Assembly: GCA_001940725.1 (NCBI GenBank)
Contig: MDVR01000004.1
Coordinates: 14,348 to 78,347, forward strand
DNA: 64,000 bases
Origin: Candidatus Heimdallarchaeota archaeon LC_2
Lineage (GTDB): Archaea; Asgardarchaeota; Heimdallarchaeia; Heimdallarchaeales; Kariarchaeaceae
Reading direction: 5' to 3'
Below, piece after piece: positions 61,801-64,000 of the stretch (its first letter is position 1; each line of letters opens with the position of its first letter). The translations under genes were made by a program, and so were the position numbers. The notes beneath the pieces are model-generated. The model was not told the origin of the DNA, made no database searches, and saw only the letters and a list, made by a program, of their open reading frames with translations.

Positions 61801-64000
61801 TATCCCAATTGAAATCAATATTGATAATCTAGATCCAGGAATCTATAATTACACAATTGTGCTTTACGACACAGCCTCGAATTCTAAATCTCATATAGTA
61901 ATACTTTCAGTAATCGATACAACTCCACCAGTTTTTACTACAATACCTGAAGATGTCTCATATTCTAACGGAACAATCGGCAATACTTTAATTTGGATTG
62001 CTACAGATCTTGATCCTGACACCTACATTCTATATAGGGAAAGTGTCTCAATAGAATCAGGATCTTGGGTTTCTTCAGGAATTATCTTGATAAATATAGA
62101 TGGGTTGGCAAATGGAGTATATAATTATACAATTCTTATGTCAGATTCTTATGGTAATTCAATTTCAAATGAGGTAACCGTCACCGTAACATCTGAAGCA
62201 GTATTTACATCTGTGCCTAGAGATGTTTCTTATATAAACGATACTTCAGGAAATATACTCAGTTGGATTATGGAAGATTCAAGTCCTGATTCATATAAAA
62301 TATACAGAAATGAAACTGAAATTATATCTGATACTTGGACAAGTGGTATTCCTGTCATCATTAATATTGATAATTTAGATATAGGATATCATAATTTCAC
62401 TATATGGGTGAATGATACTGATGGTAATATTTTAATTGATCAAGTAAAAGTATTTGTCACAGACAATCCTTTAGTTAGTACCCCTCCGAATGATATTTCC
62501 TATGATGAAGGGGGATCTGGATTTAGCATTACCTGGAATGCCACAGACACACTACCTGATAACTATACTCTTTATATAGATGAAATTTTTAATTCAACGG
62601 GTATTTGGACGAATGTTGACAACATCATCATAAATGTTGATGGATTGGCCAAGGGAGTATACAATTATACAATTGTGTTCATAGATGAATCTGGTAATCA
62701 TATTCCAAATACTGTTATAATAACAGTGAGTGATATAACCAAACCAACAATAAGTACACCTCCAAATGTAATCTATGATGAAGGGGATCCAAATAATGAA
62801 ATTATTTGGGTAGGAAATGATTTACATCCTCATATGTACAATGTTACAAAAGACGGATTACCATTTGCTTCTGGCATTTGGTCAGATGGTGGATCTATTA
62901 CAATTAACGTTGATGATTTGGGAATAGGAACTTATGTATTTATTATTTATTTAAATGATACTTCAAACAATGTAATTAGTGATATTGCTTTAGTTATAGT
63001 TGCAGATTCCTTATCTCCCACGATATCTACTCCTGATGATTTATCATATGAAGAAGAGTCTAGTTCAAATATTATTTCTTGGATTGGTATTGATAATTAT
63101 CCAGATAAATACGTAGTTGAAATAGATGGAGTTTTTTATTCTAATGGAATATGGATATCAACAGAATCAATAAATGTTGATATTGATGGTTTGACACCGG
63201 GAGTTTACATATTTACAATCACCTTAAATGATACCTCGAATAATATTATTGTCGATATTGTTTTTGTTACTGTTACAGATACAGTAAATCCAGGAATATC
63301 GGAGCCCATCGATGATAGTTATGTTGAGGGTTCATCATCCAATGTAATATCGTGGACTGGAAATGATAAGAATCCTGATATGTATGTTGTGGAGAAGGAT
63401 GGTGTTTACTATCAACACGGAAATTGGAATGATGGTGTTGCAATAATTGTTAATATAGACGGATTAACAATTGGAGAATATATATTTACAATTACAATCA
63501 ATGATACATCAAACAATTTTCTTGTTGATTCTGTTACGATCACTGTCGTAGATACAACTAATCCACAGATTAATAATCCCGATGACACATCATATTCAGA
63601 AGGATCCCCTAATAATAATATCACATGGGTTGGAATTGATACAAATCCTCATAAATACGTGGTGACAGCAAATGGAACAATAATTGATTCAGGCTTGTGG
63701 ATAAATGATTCAATTATTGGTGTAGATATTGATGATTTAATCAAAGGAACACATATAATAATAATTACATTAAATGACACATCAAATAATGAGATAACAA
63801 ATCAGGTTGTTTTGATAGTATTTGATGATTCAAATCCTATAATTTCTGACCCGAGTGACGCATCATATTCTATAGGATTAACAGGTAATAAAATTTTATG
63901 GACTGGGACAGATACTAATCCTCACAAGTATATTATTGAGAAGGATGGTGTTTATAATACAAGTGGTACTTGGAATTCTGGCATTCCAATAGAAATTGAT
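58883..64000 (+). CDS. Giant secreted protein of Ig-like tandem repeats, C-terminus outside the window
   Basis: The frame from ATG 58883 runs open for exactly 1706 codons to the window edge; GTG 58841 is an in-frame alternative supported by a TATA-like box. A signal-anchor (FRLLLLGVLFFILISPAFII) follows a long basic N-terminus. Residues about 120-370 form a globular region that ends in LGHVIVDSLSSLNGGWGLG and YIQYMNY, recalling secreted GATase-like domains (inference). Then about fifteen repeats of about 91 residues follow, each with an opening N-P-x-I...P-x-D-x-S-Y-E, a central I-x-W-x-x-x-D-x-x-P and an ending G-x-Y-N-Y-T-I...D-T-V-x-V-T-V. These look like bacterial Ig/cadherin-like adhesion modules. 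It is probably a cell-surface stalk or adhesin. Confidence 0.9.
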   Translation, partial: MKKWINPQTRSVSRNNVISQHITLIRFSKNKFRLLLLGVLFFILISPAFIIGNSGLSQTHNNNESTSIQNIQVNDLSIASRAGNDISTNNIIIEKSSILREEDLTGQKLIKPPFLPVGDNNELDSESSLINYGVSGGTIIPAVSETVTTPNGCINPTADFLIVDHGQVKSHIFTNNFTYQTISEEDFGAITAEEIMEYRMLLMEPNWVNYTALRSGIGSVKQALNQSSCLVVALRIGNENLGAKVDIDLLGTDYDDTNWHDGENFVAADHPFITASPWSGFGLIAADFNAWSYTDVGTFANTPKSQPGYTEILQNKDVGTDYPTMFEYDYGLGHVIVDSLSSLNGGWGLGKTFVANNYIQYMNYTSYQNQVPIVVESPGNLTYNEFTIGNILQWDVHDSNPKNYSIYIDGTIEKDNLTWISDNPISYINDSLGLGIYNITLIVEDLSGHQTIDTLFLTVRDGTKPIFQSNPTDLTIATASWDNELEWNVTDDENPDVYLLYEDNVLVDFGPWSNNQLIVYNIDHLSTGPHNVTVFVLDLAENVAINTVLITVEDDSTPPSFTSTPGNLIYEEGEIGNTLKWRATDNFPYFYQLFINEVEFNVGLWFDGVDLSLDVDGLNLGTYNFTVRFFDTSGSSVIDTLFVLVEDSVNPIIQSEPGDLTYELESSGNMLGWTVTDNHPDTYILQINGSNYDFGSWESDVFFEINIDNLSVGDYNLTIILFDSSSNLRTNTLFVTVEDTTNPVSNQPSNQTLEIGSTSNTIDWTISDFDPMNYIVYLNGSEYSSGLWSSGLDVTINVDGLGLGVHSFVIQAYDASGNFITDTVLVTAVDSFDPSINKPTDIIYEYGSTLNQIIWIGTDDDADIYSLTRNGSLLSVAAWSSGNAILVGIDGLLPGVYNYTITLFDAANNQAFDVVIVTVQDTVAPDITQPNDIQYEFGSTENKISWNGSDLSPLSYNIFVNSSLTQSGGWSTNIPIEINIDNLDPGIYNYTIVLYDTASNSKSHIVILSVIDTTPPVFTTIPEDVSYSNGTIGNTLIWIATDLDPDTYILYRESVSIESGSWVSSGIILINIDGLANGVYNYTILMSDSYGNSISNEVTVTVTSEAVFTSVPRDVSYINDTSGNILSWIMEDSSPDSYKIYRNETEIISDTWTSGIPVIINIDNLDIGYHNFTIWVNDTDGNILIDQVKVFVTDNPLVSTPPNDISYDEGGSGFSITWNATDTLPDNYTLYIDEIFNSTGIWTNVDNIIINVDGLAKGVYNYTIVFIDESGNHIPNTVIITVSDITKPTISTPPNVIYDEGDPNNEIIWVGNDLHPHMYNVTKDGLPFASGIWSDGGSITINVDDLGIGTYVFIIYLNDTSNNVISDIALVIVADSLSPTISTPDDLSYEEESSSNIISWIGIDNYPDKYVVEIDGVFYSNGIWISTESINVDIDGLTPGVYIFTITLNDTSNNIIVDIVFVTVTDTVNPGISEPIDDSYVEGSSSNVISWTGNDKNPDMYVVEKDGVYYQHGNWNDGVAIIVNIDGLTIGEYIFTITINDTSNNFLVDSVTITVVDTTNPQINNPDDTSYSEGSPNNNITWVGIDTNPHKYVVTANGTIIDSGLWINDSIIGVDIDDLIKGTHIIIITLNDTSNNEITNQVVLIVFDDSNPIISDPSDASYSIGLTGNKILWTGTDTNPHKYIIEKDGVYNTSGTWNSGIPIEID

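Overview
The window looks like a chromosomal segment of an AT-rich archaeon, most plausibly an Asgard archaeon of the Heimdallarchaeia/Hodarchaeales type. Archaeal signs are an intron-containing tRNA-Tyr with the C1-G72 pair, TATA boxes about 25 bp upstream of start codons (leaderless-style promoters) mixed with Shine-Dalgarno starts, a type 2 isopentenyl-diphosphate isomerase and an archaeal RqcH/NEMF protein. The Asgard flavour comes from eukaryote-like parts: a GOLPH3/GPP34 protein, a cyclophilin very close to the eukaryotic CypA type, an AN1 zinc finger on a membrane protein, a RING-like zinc protein, a Ras-like fold without a P-loop, a WD40 protein and very long secreted repeat proteins. 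The lineage is inferred from this reading only; no search was run.

Layout. 1-1112: a PadR regulator, an Hsp20 chaperone and the start of an ABC transporter (minus strand). 1432-5384: a tiny membrane ORF and two tandem beta-helix surface proteins with a C-terminal zinc ribbon. 5552-6700: a class V aminotransferase. 6751-10650: an aerobic cytochrome oxidase operon (subunit II, fused subunits I+III of A2 type, subunit IV), followed by a membrane ORF. 11042-13253: a pyridine-nucleotide disulfide oxidoreductase and two zinc-cluster proteins. 13448-15322: an acetyltransferase and a broken branched-polyamine-synthase gene beside a GC-richer remnant. 15447-24344: RqcH, an RNA-polymerase-type zinc ribbon, a bactofilin-like protein, IPP isomerase, an AN1/S2P-like membrane protein and two coiled-coil winged-helix paralogues. 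24357-38915: a giant subtilase, RNase D, the P-loop-less Ras-like protein, a PAS hybrid histidine kinase, a crotonase, secreted and WD40 proteins, an MFS transporter and an NTF2-like protein.

39152-47737: tRNA-Tyr, a flavin reductase, several unknown membrane proteins, a methyltransferase, a response regulator, MsrB, GPP34, and a notable number of small reading frames broken by a stop or a one-base shift. 47738-49514: cyclophilin and a second PadR-Hsp20 pair, preceded by three near-identical 14-bp palindromes. 49713-51397: a sucrase/ferredoxin-like protein and a DinB-fold protein.

51581-58201 is the most system-like part: a zinc-ribbon/class III nucleotide cyclase/STAND-ATPase/TPR protein, then a histidine kinase with an N-terminal cyclic-nucleotide pocket that keeps its key Glu and Arg and a C-terminal CoA-binding domain, then a metallo-beta-lactamase-fold hydrolase 18 bp downstream. 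Together they could make, sense and perhaps destroy a cyclic nucleotide. The window ends inside a secreted protein of at least 1706 codons with about fifteen repeats of roughly 91 residues.

No CRISPR array, rRNA or intact insertion sequence was recognised.
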